A stretch of 64,000 nucleotides of DNA from assembly GCA_030770535.1 (NCBI GenBank), contig JASVEC010000019.1, positions 496,001 to 560,000 of the forward strand. Reading direction: 5' to 3'. Position numbers and translations under genes: made by a program. The stretch's first letter is position 1; each line of letters opens with the position of its first letter. Source of the DNA: Batkoa obscura. Taxonomy: Eukaryota > Entomophthoromycota > Entomophthoromycetes > Entomophthorales > Batkoaceae. The notes below the pieces were generated by a model. It did no database searches, was not told the origin of the DNA, and saw nothing but the letters and a program-made list of their open reading frames with translations. Below, piece after piece: positions 10,504 to 20,037 of this stretch.

Positions 10504-10893
10504 ATGCAATTAAAATCAATCTTTTTAACTATTTTATCTTATAATCTCTTCACTTGTGAAAAGTGTCCAACCATTACCAATAATTGTGGAGATGTCAGTT
10601 TGATTCCAAATTCCAATCCTACCATGGACACTTCCTTTTATTCTGAGCCTGATTTTAAAGGTGAAAATAAAAATGTAACAATCAAAGGAATCTATGGCTG
10701 TACTAATGATGTACCTAATTTCTCTATCAAATCGATATTATCTACAGGTACCACCCAGATTACCCTTCATTATGGTAAAGATTGTATTGGTCATGTAATT
10801 GATCAAATGCAAGGTGGGTCATTTGACTTAGATTCCAAAAAAGGATGTCCAGGCTCTGTTTTTATCAAATTAAATCGTTATGGCTCTTGTTAG
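10504..10893 (+). CDS. Small secreted Cys-rich protein, beta/gamma-crystallin-like (right arm copy)
   Basis: The translation is identical to that of 6600-6989: 129 aa, N-terminal signal, six conserved mature Cys, ending NRYGSC. The start is set at MQLKSIFLT as in the left-arm copy. The two genes point away from each other, with the S28 gene between them. Confidence 0.78.
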   Translation: MQLKSIFLTILSYNLFTCEKCPTITNNCGDVSLIPNSNPTMDTSFYSEPDFKGENKNVTIKGIYGCTNDVPNFSIKSILSTGTTQITLHYGKDCIGHVIDQMQGGSFDLDSKKGCPGSVFIKLNRYGSC

Positions 10894-10980
10894 TTTTCTA
10901 TGTGAATAAATGATTTTGTTATTATTATGAGTTGTTTTTTATCTCTTATTTTTTGTTTAGTAAGTACAACCTTACATATG

Positions 10981-11080
10981 AAGAAGGTGTTTTTTTTGGT
11001 TTCTTTATTTTTTCCGTTTTTTAAGTACAATTTGGGATGAAAGATTAATAGTAAAATTACTAAACAAAAAACACATCACT
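10981..11080 (-). mobile_element. Divergent MITE relative, mirror of copy C
   Basis: Reverse complement of 6414-6513 within the right arm of the inverted duplication. It begins GAAGAAGGTGTTTTTTTTGG. Confidence 0.6.
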
Positions 11081-11108
11081 ATATATTTAATTAGATATCA
11101 AAATTTAT

Positions 11109-11663
11109 ATTGAGAAATCATTTAATATAACTAAAAAACAAAAAATATTTTATAGTAAAAAGCTGAGGACGTAAATAAAGTTTAGGATTTAGCTATATAG
11201 TAAAACATTATATTTCAAGAAAGATAACTGTTTATATAGCATTATAATCTTAAATAAAGCTAACAACCATGTTTTAAATTATATAGTTAAAATAAACTAT
11301 AATTTATAAGTATAAAATACTCACTGATAAATCAAACAAAATAACAAATATAAATGTAATAAAAGTAAAATATAATGAATATTTAAATATTTGAAGTACA
11401 GGCTATAAAAGTAGTTCCTATAATTTATATTGCTTTGTTAGATTACTCGAAACTTTGAAAATTTGAATTAATTTAATAAAAAACAATACTCAATTATAAC
11501 TATATTTATAACCAAATAACTATTTTCATTGAAATAAACAAGATCTTAAAAAGCCCTCCTTATTGATTGACTAAGCCGTGGATGGGAAGTTTGACTTCTG
11601 AGAAAATAGATATTTCAACCTGGGCTATGAATAAGTTAAAGTTTTACGGTTGATTTGGTTTAG
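11109..11663. other. Intergenic, AT-rich
   Basis: Beyond the right arm. AT-rich, no repeat match and no gene I can support. Confidence 0.4.
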
Positions 11664-11670
11664 TATATAG

Positions 11671-11768
11671 AGGGGTGTTTTTTTGACTTCGCTATTTTTC
11701 CCATTTTTTAAGCATCATTTGAGAGGGAAATTTGTCAGTAAAATTCTTAAACGTAAAAATATATCCAC
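11671..11768 (-). mobile_element. MITE family copy D
   Basis: AGGGGTGTTTTTTTGACTTC...GTCAGTAAAATTCTTAAACG...CATATCCAC in reverse orientation. Flanks are ATAG and ATAT, one mismatch from a 4-bp target duplication. Confidence 0.75.
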
Positions 11769-11773
11769 ATATA

Positions 11774-12320
11774 ATAAAATCCCAAGTAAAAGCAGTGGGG
11801 GTAATGGTTATATGGAAAGAGGTTTTATTAAAGTGAAAACTATGGGGACTGCTAATACAAAATCTTTAGATAATATGATAACAGAGGCACAATGTTGTAA
11901 AAAAGTCCTTTTGACACAATATTATTAAATATTTGTAAGCTAAGTATGAAATACTTTAAATCACTTAAAAAACATCTATTGATCCATTAAATTAATATTT
12001 GATAATCCATGGACTCCTTCTGAGTATGTATATTTTGTCTATAAGCATTTTATTGTTTTACTAGGTCAAAATCATAGATTTAATACAAAATCAGTGTGCA
12101 TTAAAGAAGTTCTTAATGGAGGCAAGCGTTATATTTAAAATAGAAAATGAAATTTATGCCCTGGTATCTAGGAGGGTTCTCAGACAAAACCATATTTCTT
12201 TGGAAGACCAATATGTAAATTGATCTTTAGACTTTTTGAGTACAGCAGAAGGTATTGAGTTCATATTATATACGTTTTGGACTCAGACCTATCATTAAGT
12301 ATTTGACCAAAGGAAAGTTT
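11774..12320. other. Intergenic
   Basis: No gene recognised between MITE D and the kelch pseudogene. A short ORF spanning the MITE is a by-product of the element. Confidence 0.35.
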
Positions 12321-12326
12321 ATACTT

Positions 12327-13742
12327 TTAGTCATAGACAACTCTATTTACTTTAAGTTCTATTTTAACAGGTAATATAGTACTATGGTTATCAATCTGTT
12401 GAGAATAACTAAAAATATCTATACTGTGATGGTCATATTTATAATTTAAAGGGCTAATAGATTCAATGACAATACTATCGGTTATTGTACTTGGCGGTCT
12501 TCCTTTCTTCTTTCTATACTTATAAAACATCAATAAGACGATTGAAGTTATTATTATAGCTTATATTTAAAAACTAACGGTGTATCCTATTTCTATATTG
12601 CTGTAATCATTATGATTTGCTTGTTTATCATAATTACTATTACTTAATGATGAAGGTAGATAATCAATTTGTTCCCAATTAGACATATTTGTTAGTAATA
12701 TTTTATTTGAGCTTTCTACTGATTTTTTCCTTTCTTTACTAATAAAATATAAACCAAATGAGTTTATTAGATAATCCTTATAAACAGAAAAACACTCACT
12801 GTTATTTATTCTAATTTGTTTTATCTTTTTAAATGAAAACGGACCCAACTTTAACTCATACACGTCACCTAAAAAATTAGCATCTTCACCTTTTTCATAC
12901 CCAATAAAATAAATTGATTGATTATATTTTATGGGCTCAAAATGATCATTGTGTTTGATTTTTATATCATATTCTTTTACATCCTTTGACTTCAAATCTA
13001 ATTCATATAGCTTATCTTGACCACTTTTCTTACGATCTTCCAACCCTAAATCTAAAAAATAATACAGTTTATTATTTAAAATAAATAATTGATGGATGAT
13101 CATATTATGGGGCGGCTCAAATATAGGTTTGATTTCCTTAGTTTCTATATTGAAGTATTTCAATTGTAATGCTTTTGTTACTCTGGTGCTTATATTGAAA
13201 CAATAGCCAGAAACATAAAACAATTTATCCCTATTCTCATCTTGCAAGATAAAATATCTCTAATAACACGCTATATTTCCCTTACTATCTGTAATAGACT
13301 CCAGATACATACTTTCAATACCATCTTCACCATACCATTCATTTTTTTCAATACTAAGAGAGTTAAATAATAGCCATTTTTTAAATCTACTCTGGTAAAT
13401 GCTTCCAATAGTTCTTACTCCATTCTCAGTTGTAGAATAAAAAAGTAAGATTGTGCCTATTCTTGGATGATTAGCTACTTCATTTATTTCCCATTCCATC
13501 GAATTATCGATCCCTTTAAGCCCACTTCTTAGATTTAACGTAAATACATTATGGTTTTGGTCTCCTGCTTCTTTCATATTAGGTGTATATGTATACCCAC
13601 CTAAATAATACACTTTGTCTTGAACTACAATGCATCCTTCGTCTTGTAACCTTGGCAAATATGCAATAACTCTATGAAAAGAAAAAAACAACGAATAGCG
13701 AACTGAACATTAAAAGATAAACTAATAGAGCAAAAAAAACAT
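12327..13742 (-). pseudogene. Kelch-type secreted/membrane protein, broken by in-frame stops
   Basis: A single frame of 472 codons runs from the ATG at 13742 to the TAA at 12327 with no frameshift but five internal stops: two in the signal region (about 13722-13724 and 13710-13712), one at 13260-13262 and a close pair at 12567-12569 and 12561-12563. It has the layout of the family seen intact at 40395-41519: hydrophobic N-terminus, then EGCIVVQDKVYYLGG, a first kelch strand. Repeated propeller-like blocks follow (LFYVSGYCF, SIYFIGYEK). After them come a transmembrane segment (ITSIVLLMFYKY) and a basic, proline-containing tail (KKKGRPPS). The intact relative lacks this tail and looks anchored differently. 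Other kelch relics are at 30253-31323 and 47638-48861. Confidence 0.8.
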
Positions 13743-14784
13743 TTTAATAATAATTGCTGTAATTAATATTATATAAACGAATTATAAGGTATTGTACACA
13801 AATATTTGATCAGTAAGCTTTATTGATTTTTAAGAATAAAGTAGAATACTATAAAAATAAATCTAATTCGCTTTGCTGTTTATAAGAATTTAGTCTCTTT
13901 ATTAACCTTTGTAACCTTTCTAATAAATAGACAATGGTACTCTATTGAACAGGGTAGTATTCTTTATTAAGTTTTGGATAAAGAATCAATTTTTGTGACA
14001 CAAAAAATTGATACTAAAGTTACTTTATTTTATGAATTATTATTTCTACCTTTTATAACACTATATAAACGCCCTATTAGCAAAATCCCAGTCAAAAAAT
14101 TAAAATTTAATGATCTTGGAGTGGCTATAATTAAATATTTTAATTTATGATTAAAAAAACCTATAGTGTAATCCAATGATATTAAAACTTTAACTCTTAT
14201 TTCATGCTGAAAAAAACTAGTTATAAATTACAGTTAGCAAATGACATCTAGGTATAACTTGTTCTATTAGTCAAATTGAAACTGAACCTATTTTCATTAC
14301 AGCTTTCAACAAAAATTGCCTCAGTTTTTTTCAATTGAAATGTTTTTCCTAAAACGTGGCTATGATCTGCAAAACACAATGGATACTGTAAAGGGCCTCA
14401 GACATAACTTTAATGTCAACGGTAGGGTACAATGGTCAAATAGGTACAATTTTTTTAATAAAGTATAGGTTTATATGAAATAAATTACTAATGAATTTTA
14501 AACTTACATCCTATCTCTAACTTGAGCCTAATCTAACTTTATTAAAAGTTAGTAGTAACTATTTAATTCAACATTTGGTTTTTTCGATTGGAATTAAACT
14601 CTAAAAATGGCCTTTTTTGTTTGAAATGTTTCATACTTAGCTGGTTACTACCTCCAATTCAAATTTTAACTTTTACAGTATTGAAAAAAAAACACGCTTT
14701 ATTCAAGTTATTAATACTTTGTGTTATAAACTTAAATTTGAACAATACTGATTCTACATCTAAATTATCATTAGGCTTGTAATT
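13743..14784. other. Intergenic
   Basis: AT-rich sequence with no supported gene. A 64-codon ORF at 14588-14782 has no family resemblance and probably is chance. Confidence 0.35.
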
Positions 14785-15952
14785 CAACCCGTGGCTCATT
14801 AATTATATTAAGAAAGTAAACTAATAAACAATACCCATATAACTAACTTGAATAGGACTAAATCGAGTACGTTTTCAAATACAAGTGAAAATTATTCATA
14901 AGGGGCTAAATATATAAGGTATTTTACAATAAAGAAGATTTAAACTTATTTTATTCTATAGCGATCATCTCTGATCTTTATCAGTATGAAACTAGACTTA
15001 ATTAAATAACCTGTTTAATTAATTATTATCTTAGCAATAACTTTTTTTATGATTTATTTATAGATATTTATAAACATCTATTATTGAAACCATGTTGCCG
15101 AGACACCATTAGTAAGTCATTAAATAATTATATATACTCTACGATTTTAGTTTTAAAGATGTAAGCCGTAAGCTTTTTATTGTTTTGTATTGAATACTTT
15201 TTAAATAAAAATCTCAAATATATTATACTAGTTTTTTTGTGGGTAACCCCCTTTTGAATTTATTAGTTTACAAAGAATTTTTTAAATTTAAAATTTTAAG
15301 ATGACTTAATTTTTGTTAAAAAACTTGAGTTTTTTATATTTATTTATTCAATTGATATCAAAATTTTTGTAAGACTAAAATGAAACAAATCTAAATAATA
15401 ATCCTAATAAAAAATTATATTTTATGTCCCTTATAAGCCAAAGCAACATTCTATAACTTTATTTAACTGTTTATATTGTTTTATTCATAACATTGATATG
15501 TAGATGAATAATGAATAAAAGGAAAATTGAGCTAGTTATTATTTACTCTCTATTAGTTAACAAAGTCGGGATAATATTATAAAATCAAATAAACTCTAGA
15601 TTTAAATAATCTATTACAGGGTGTATAAAAGTTAGCTTACTTTTATTTAGATAATTAATAAACACAAACGTAAAAAGTTCATATAAAGGATAGGTAATAA
15701 AAGTTTAATATTATAAAAATAATTCGGTACGGTACTCAGTCAACAACAATGCGTTATAACATACCATGTGTTATCAATATAATTTAAGTTATAAACAAAG
15801 CGATCCATTAAGCTCAATTTGATATGTCCATAGTATGAACTCCTTTTACATTTATAATACAGGTATACAGTGGGATTAAGAAGTATAAATAGTAGTCGCT
15901 TTACTATCCTATAATATTATATTAAATTAGATACAAATTACTTATAAATACA
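14785..15952 (+). repeat. HWP-peptide 5' cassette (gene 1)
   Basis: Long upstream region related to those of the other plus-strand peptide genes. It begins with CGTGGCTCATTAATTATATT, has ATATATTATACTAGTTTTTT near 15220, GGGTGTATAAAA at 15619 and CCATGTGTTATC at 15764, followed by AAGTTATAAACAA. Order and spacing match the cassettes at 45263, 49971, 52141, 57247 and 59420. Confidence 0.75.
15884..15892 (+). promoter_or_regulatory. TATA box of HWP gene 1
   Basis: TATAAATAG within AAGAAGTATAAATAGT, 69 bp upstream of the ATG. The same string and spacing occur at the other 41-aa peptide genes. Confidence 0.7.
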
Positions 15953-16078
15953 ATGCAACTTACTTTTCTTATCGCTTACACCGTTTACACTATGTCTGTA
16001 ATCACTTCAGTCCCTATTAACAACCAACCTGCTGCTGATCAAACCTATGGCTTTAAAACTCGCGGTCATTGGCCCTAG
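15953..16078 (+). CDS. HWP secreted peptide precursor 1 (41 aa)
   Basis: Short precursor of 41 residues, ending in TAG. Residues 1-20 (MQLTFLIAYTVYTMSVITSV) form a secretion signal. The spacer PINNQPAA follows, then the variable stretch DQTYGFKTRG and the ending His-Trp-Pro. Eight other genes in the window have exactly the same length and framework, differing mainly at residues 29-38. No Cys and no CAAX ending are present, so it is not a farnesylated a-factor type. Likely role: a secreted signalling, pheromone-like or toxic peptide. That is inference from architecture and family behaviour; I know no named family with this pattern. Confidence 0.82.
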   Translation: MQLTFLIAYTVYTMSVITSVPINNQPAADQTYGFKTRGHWP

Positions 16079-16217
16079 ACACTGCACTCAACTTTAGATG
16101 ACTATCAAGAAGTTGTTTTTTACCAAATAAACATAGCTATATATGAATATATGTATTTAAAAAATTTAAATTTTATTTGACTCTTGATTTAGCCTCAAGG
16201 GCTTAGAAACAAAATAT

Positions 16218-16315
16218 GGGAGTGTTTTTTTGACTTCATTATTTTTTCCATTTTTTAAGTGCTATTTAAGCGGAAAAATTGTTAGTAAAATTGTTAGACA
16301 CAAAAATACATCCCC
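16218..16315 (-). mobile_element. MITE family copy E
   Basis: GGGAGTGTTTTTTTGACTTC...AAAAATACATCCCC with perfect ATAT target duplication on both sides (16214-16217, 16316-16319). Confidence 0.9.
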
Positions 16316-16319
16316 ATAT

Positions 16320-16711
16320 GCTTATATTAATAATTTAGCAAGCCAGTAATTTTTTTGAAAGGGTGAAGTCTCAAGTGCTTAATTTATTAAGATAAAGAAT
16401 TGTATAAAGCGCTGTCACTACATATAAGCTTTAGTGAGGGAGTTATTATAAAGGGTGAGAACTTCTCCCAGTATGCTTCTACTTTTTTGGAACTTGATCA
16501 GGCAAAGATATCCCGCTTAACCTCAAGTCTTTGAATATTTTTCCAATCAGATAAGAGATACAATGGATACCAGAAGTGCCTAGTCTTCGTTTTCAACAGA
16601 AAGGCTATAAAACTCTTGACATTTACCAAAGACCAAGAGAAAAAAGGTAGATTTTGACATAGAGTGTATGAGACTAATATCAAAGATATGAGGAGATGGA
16701 AAATAAAAAAT
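16320..16711. other. Intergenic
   Basis: Between two MITEs. Nothing recognised. Confidence 0.35.
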
Positions 16712-16715
16712 ACAT

Positions 16716-16815
16716 GAGGATGCTTTTTTTTGACTTTATCACTTTTTTTACCTTTCAAGCGCTATTTGAGTGGAAAAATTATTAGTAAAATTCTTAAACA
16801 CAAAAATACATTCTC
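16716..16815 (-). mobile_element. MITE family copy F
   Basis: GAGGATGCTTTTTTTTGAC...ATTAGTAAAATTCTTAAACA...ACATTCTC. Flanks ACAT and ATGT do not match perfectly. A 86-codon minus-strand ORF over it is an artefact. Confidence 0.8.
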
Positions 16816-16914
16816 ATGTATATAATAAGCTTAATAGATTGATACTTAATAAAGGCAAAATTCTAATTAAACAATTTTATTTGAAATTATAGATAGATTC
16901 TTAGTATACCATAT

Positions 16915-17012
16915 GGGGGGTGTTTTTTTGATTTCATTATTTTTTTCATCTTTTAAACGCTATTTGAACAGAAAGATTGTTAGTAAATTCCTAGACAAAA
17001 AAATACATCCCC
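16915..17012 (-). mobile_element. MITE family copy G
   Basis: GGGGGGTGTTTTTTTGATTTC...AAATACATCCCC flanked by ATAT (16911-16914, 17013-17016). It sits 40 bp from the 3' end of tRNA-Ala. Confidence 0.9.
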
Positions 17013-17051
17013 ATATTTTGTACCCAAAGAAACAAGGCTATAAAAATAGCT

Positions 17052-17123
17052 GGAGTAGCAGGGTTTCGATCCCCGTGCCCCTCGCATGCAAAGCGAGTAC
17101 TCTACCGATTGAGCTACTACCCC
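17052..17123 (-). tRNA. tRNA-Ala (TGC)
   Basis: Read on the minus strand, acceptor GGGGTAG pairs with CTACTCC (one G-U). The anticodon arm is CTCGC-TTTGCAT-GCGAG with anticodon TGC, and the T arm has GGGATCGAAACCC. D-arm TAGCTCAATCGGTAGAG is canonical. No intron. Confidence 0.94.
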
Positions 17124-17573
17124 TAAGATACATCATTGTAGCTAATAATAGGTACATATTATTCTTTGACAGACTTTAAGGGGTCTCTTCTAAAATTAAT
17201 CAATTACAGCTTCATTTAGATAACAATTTTAGAATTATTGTAAGGGTCATTTAATTGTTTAGCATGTAATTATGTTGTAAATTTGAATCATTTAATTATA
17301 TGATAAATTTCCAAAGGTACTTGCTTAATTTTTAACTTCAAAGTTAGAAATAAGAAATGTTACTAATAAATCATTTTTTAAATAAATGCTTAAATTTTAG
17401 TTTATTATCATTTAAAATTTTACTACTAATCTTCTTAAATAGTATTTAAAGGATAAGAAAAGTAATAGAATAAAAAAACATCCTTATATTAAAATTAGTA
17501 AAATTAAAAAAAGCTTTATAATTTACAATAAAATTCAAAATCTTATTAAAGTTTTTGTTAGAATCAAACTAAT
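17124..17573. other. Intergenic with a degraded MITE-like end
   Basis: AT-rich. Around 17416-17486 a weak match to the MITE body (TTTACTACTAATCTTC...TATTTAAAGGATAAG...AAAAACATCC) suggests a decayed copy. Otherwise nothing recognised. Confidence 0.35.
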
Positions 17574-17577
17574 ATAT

Positions 17578-17675
17578 AGGGATGTATTTTTATGTTCAAG
17601 AATTTTATTAACAATTTTTCCACTCAAATAGCGCTTAAAAGGATGAAAAAAGTGATGAAGTCAAAAAATACCTCT
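17578..17675 (+). mobile_element. MITE family copy H
   Basis: AGGGATGTATTTTTATG...AAAAAATACCTCT with ATAT on both sides (17574-17577, 17676-17679). Confidence 0.88.
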
Positions 17676-17799
17676 ATATAATAATAGCTATTATTTAATA
17701 AATGTGAAATCTGGTTACCCAGTAGTTGAAATCAAAAATAGTCATTGCTTAATTGGCTAGCTATAAGCCGAAAGGTCTTAGTTTATGTGACTAAGATAC

Positions 17800-17898
17800 C
17801 GGGATGTGTTTTTTTATTTAACAATTTTACTAACAATTTTTCCGCTCGGATAGCGCTTGAAACATGGAAAAAGTAACAAAACAAAAAAAACCATCCTC
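17800..17898 (+). mobile_element. MITE family copy I, nested in R2
   Basis: CGGGATGTGTTTTTTTATTT...AAAAACCATCCTC; flanks ATAC and ATAT. It interrupts R2 just after GTTTATGTGACTAAG. Confidence 0.85.
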
Positions 17899-18077
17899 AT
17901 ATACTACTCGAATTATGAAAAGTAGCATGTAATATGTTACAGACTATGCAAGACAGATAGAATAGACAATACTACTGTAAAATCTACATAAAACATTATT
18001 AGGGGAATTTACTGGCTTTATTAAAGGTACAAGATATGAGGGAATAATCCAGTTAAAAAAGTTCTGAATTAGTATAT

Positions 18078-18175
18078 GGGGATGTATTTTTGTATTTAAG
18101 AATTTTACTGACAGTTTTTCCACATAGATAGCGCTTAAAAAATGGAAAAATAATGAAACTAAAAAAAACAGCCCC
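18078..18175 (+). mobile_element. MITE family copy J, nested in R2
   Basis: GGGGATGTATTTTTGTATTT...AAAAACAGCCCC with ATAT duplication (18074-18077, 18176-18179). It interrupts R2. Confidence 0.9.
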
Positions 18176-18429
18176 ATATTCTGAAATTTCTTCTATACTC
18201 CGATAAATATAGATATCAAAATGAAAGGATGGTATTTTTTAGGATAAAGTTAGAAATTCTAATAGTAAATCAAAATAAGAACATGGGATTGATTGTGTCT
18301 GAACTCGAGGACATAGCGACTTAAGTGATTATTATGTCATAATCAATCATAGAGCTGACAAAACGATATCGCAATTTTGCGTTGATACTCAAAAAACATA
18401 TTTAATGAAACTATCAAAAAATTAAACAA

Positions 18430-19309
18430 TAAAAGTCGTATAATAGTTTTAAATTTTAAACAGAATATGGAAATAGGAACAAGACCGAACACAATATATT
18501 CAGATCATTATAAGAAACAAGCTATGTTAGTATTATGGTTTGATGTTTCGTATTTAAAAGATGTTAAAATAACAATGAAAGTTTATTTTGGCTATTTATC
18601 TGAAACATTAAATCATGATTCCGGTATACGTAGAATGTTTAATTGATTTGATTTCCACAAAGCTTTTATTTAAAGTTTACAAAATTAATATATGGGCAGA
18701 TACAGGAAATCATTTTAAATCTCAAGAGTTCCTACATTATATGGGAATGTTTTTTTGGCTTCGTTACTTTTTTCATCTTTTAAACACTATTTGAGCAGAA
18801 AAATTGTTAATAAAATTCTTGAACATAAAAATACATCCCTATATATTTAAACAAATTCCTAAAATAAATAGCAGTTTAAATATTGATCTTAATTTCTTTA
18901 CTGAGCATCATGTAAAAAGTATAGTTGATAGACATTTTGGAAATCTTTCACAATGGAAAAGTGGTTTTAAAGCATTAGATAAAATAGAAGATATTAATCA
19001 ATTAATTTCAAGATTTGAGACTTTTATTTGCGAACATAATAGGATTAATAACTTGACTGTTAATAATGGGAAAACAGATATAATTTTTTAAAAATATAAA
19101 AGAAACAAAAATACAAAAAGAACAATAGAAATGCAAGGTATTAAGAAGCATCTACACTTTATTAAACATAACAATAAGCTACACTGTTATTCAGTATCTG
19201 ATACATCAAAAAAAAGCGATATAGTTCCAATTAAAGTTATAGAGTCTATAGAAAATAGAAAAATTAAAAGATCAATCTCAGCTTATCTTACTAAAATAAC
19301 AGAGAATTA
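18430..19309 (+). pseudogene. Decayed DDE-type DNA transposase gene, split by a MITE
   Basis: Several frames carry transposase-like blocks in order: FKQNMEIGTRPNTIYSDHYK, then a frameshift near 18620, then INIWADTGNHFKSQEFLHY. MITE K then interrupts the frame, which resumes with FKQIPKINSS, NFFTEHHVKSIVDRHFGNLS and RFETFICEHNRIN. The Asp of WADTGNHF and the His/Asp of HHVKSIVDRHF resemble the catalytic surroundings of cut-and-paste transposases, and D/H spacing is plausible. A TAA follows at 19089-19091, and the same frame stays open to 19309 (MQGIKKHLHF...). Superfamily is not determined. No terminal repeats seen, so only an internal piece remains. It is dead in this copy. Confidence 0.55.
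18743..18840 (-). mobile_element. MITE family copy K, inside transposase relic
   Basis: GGGAATGTTTTTTTGGCTTC...AAAAATACATCCCT with ATAT duplication (18739-18742, 18841-18844). Removing it leaves the transposase frame continuous across the site. Confidence 0.9.
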
Positions 19310-19803
19310 AATTTCGATGTTTACTAAGTAGTTTGTTAAATGATAGAAATCAATTGTTAAATGTTAATATTACTTAAGTTAATAAATAGTCAAAGAGCGA
19401 GTAGTTGTAGTAATAAAAACTATTATTATATTACTTGTACTATAAATCGATGGTTAATTATAGCTTTGGGGCCAACCACTCCCTTCCATGCAGTTATTTA
19501 TTAACTTAGTAATATACCAATGATGCATTTATAGCATTAAAGTAGTTTATTGAGAAATATTTATTATTGACTACTTTATAACCAACATTGCAGATTCGCT
19601 ATCAAATAGATAAAGCTTTATAAGAATACATTAACTAAAGTTATTACTTTAGCTGTATAGGTTTTTCTTAATTATGTCACTGGAGTGTTGTCTTTTTATA
19701 AAATATTTTTATCTCAGGAAAAAGCAATAAAATTAAAAACGGTCTCTATTTGTTTCTAAAATTCAAAGTCAGATTTATAGCAAAAGGGTTAAATCAAAAA
19801 ATA
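19310..19803. other. Intergenic
   Basis: AT-rich sequence between the transposase relic and tRNA-Pro. Nothing recognised. Confidence 0.35.
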
Positions 19804-19875
19804 GGGCTCAGCTGGGAATTGAACCCAGGGCCTCTCGCACCCAAAGCGAGAATCATACCACTAGACCACTAAGCC
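19804..19875 (-). tRNA. tRNA-Pro (TGG)
   Basis: On the minus strand GGCTTAG pairs with CTGAGCC, with a discriminator C. The anticodon arm is CTCGC-TTTGGGT-GCGAG with anticodon TGG. The T arm GGGTTCAATTCCC is canonical. No intron. Confidence 0.94.
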
Positions 19876-19944
19876 TTATAAGTTAGGTTTTTAAAAATAT
19901 ATATACCATTTTGAGGGCTTAAAAATAATTCGATATTTAACATT

Positions 19945-20037
19945 GGGGATGTACCTTGTTTAAGAATTTTTCTACAATCTTTCCGCTTAAATAGCGCTTA
20001 AAAATGGAAAAAGTAATGGAATAAAAAAAACATCCTC
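19945..20037 (+). mobile_element. MITE family copy L
   Basis: GGGGATGTACCTTGTTTAAG...AAAAAACATCCTC; no clear target duplication. It lies 70 bp upstream of the tRNA-Pro 5' end. Confidence 0.8.

Larger units (their letters stand above)
10323..11108 (-). repeat. Right arm of inverted duplication (MITE-free)
   Basis: A 786-bp reverse complement of 6282-7170. It carries the gene, its promoter and the diverged MITE C, but not MITE B. At the equivalent site, about 11085-11092, it reads CACTATATATTTAATT with a single ATAT. Confidence 0.9.
17703..18384 (+). repeat. Dispersed repeat R2, copy 2, split by two MITEs
   Basis: Aligns with 5519-5990, but MITEs I and J lie inside it at points where copy 1 is continuous. 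Subtracting both elements and their target duplications gives a length close to that of copy 1. Class unknown. Confidence 0.75.

Noticed and set aside
11683-11928. 81-codon ORF across MITE D
   Set aside because: Its first part is transposon sequence; similar ORFs appear over many MITE copies simply because the element is open in that frame.
18804-18850. Start of a 95-codon ORF inside MITE K
   Set aside because: The Met and first residues are MITE sequence; only the downstream part is transposase-derived.
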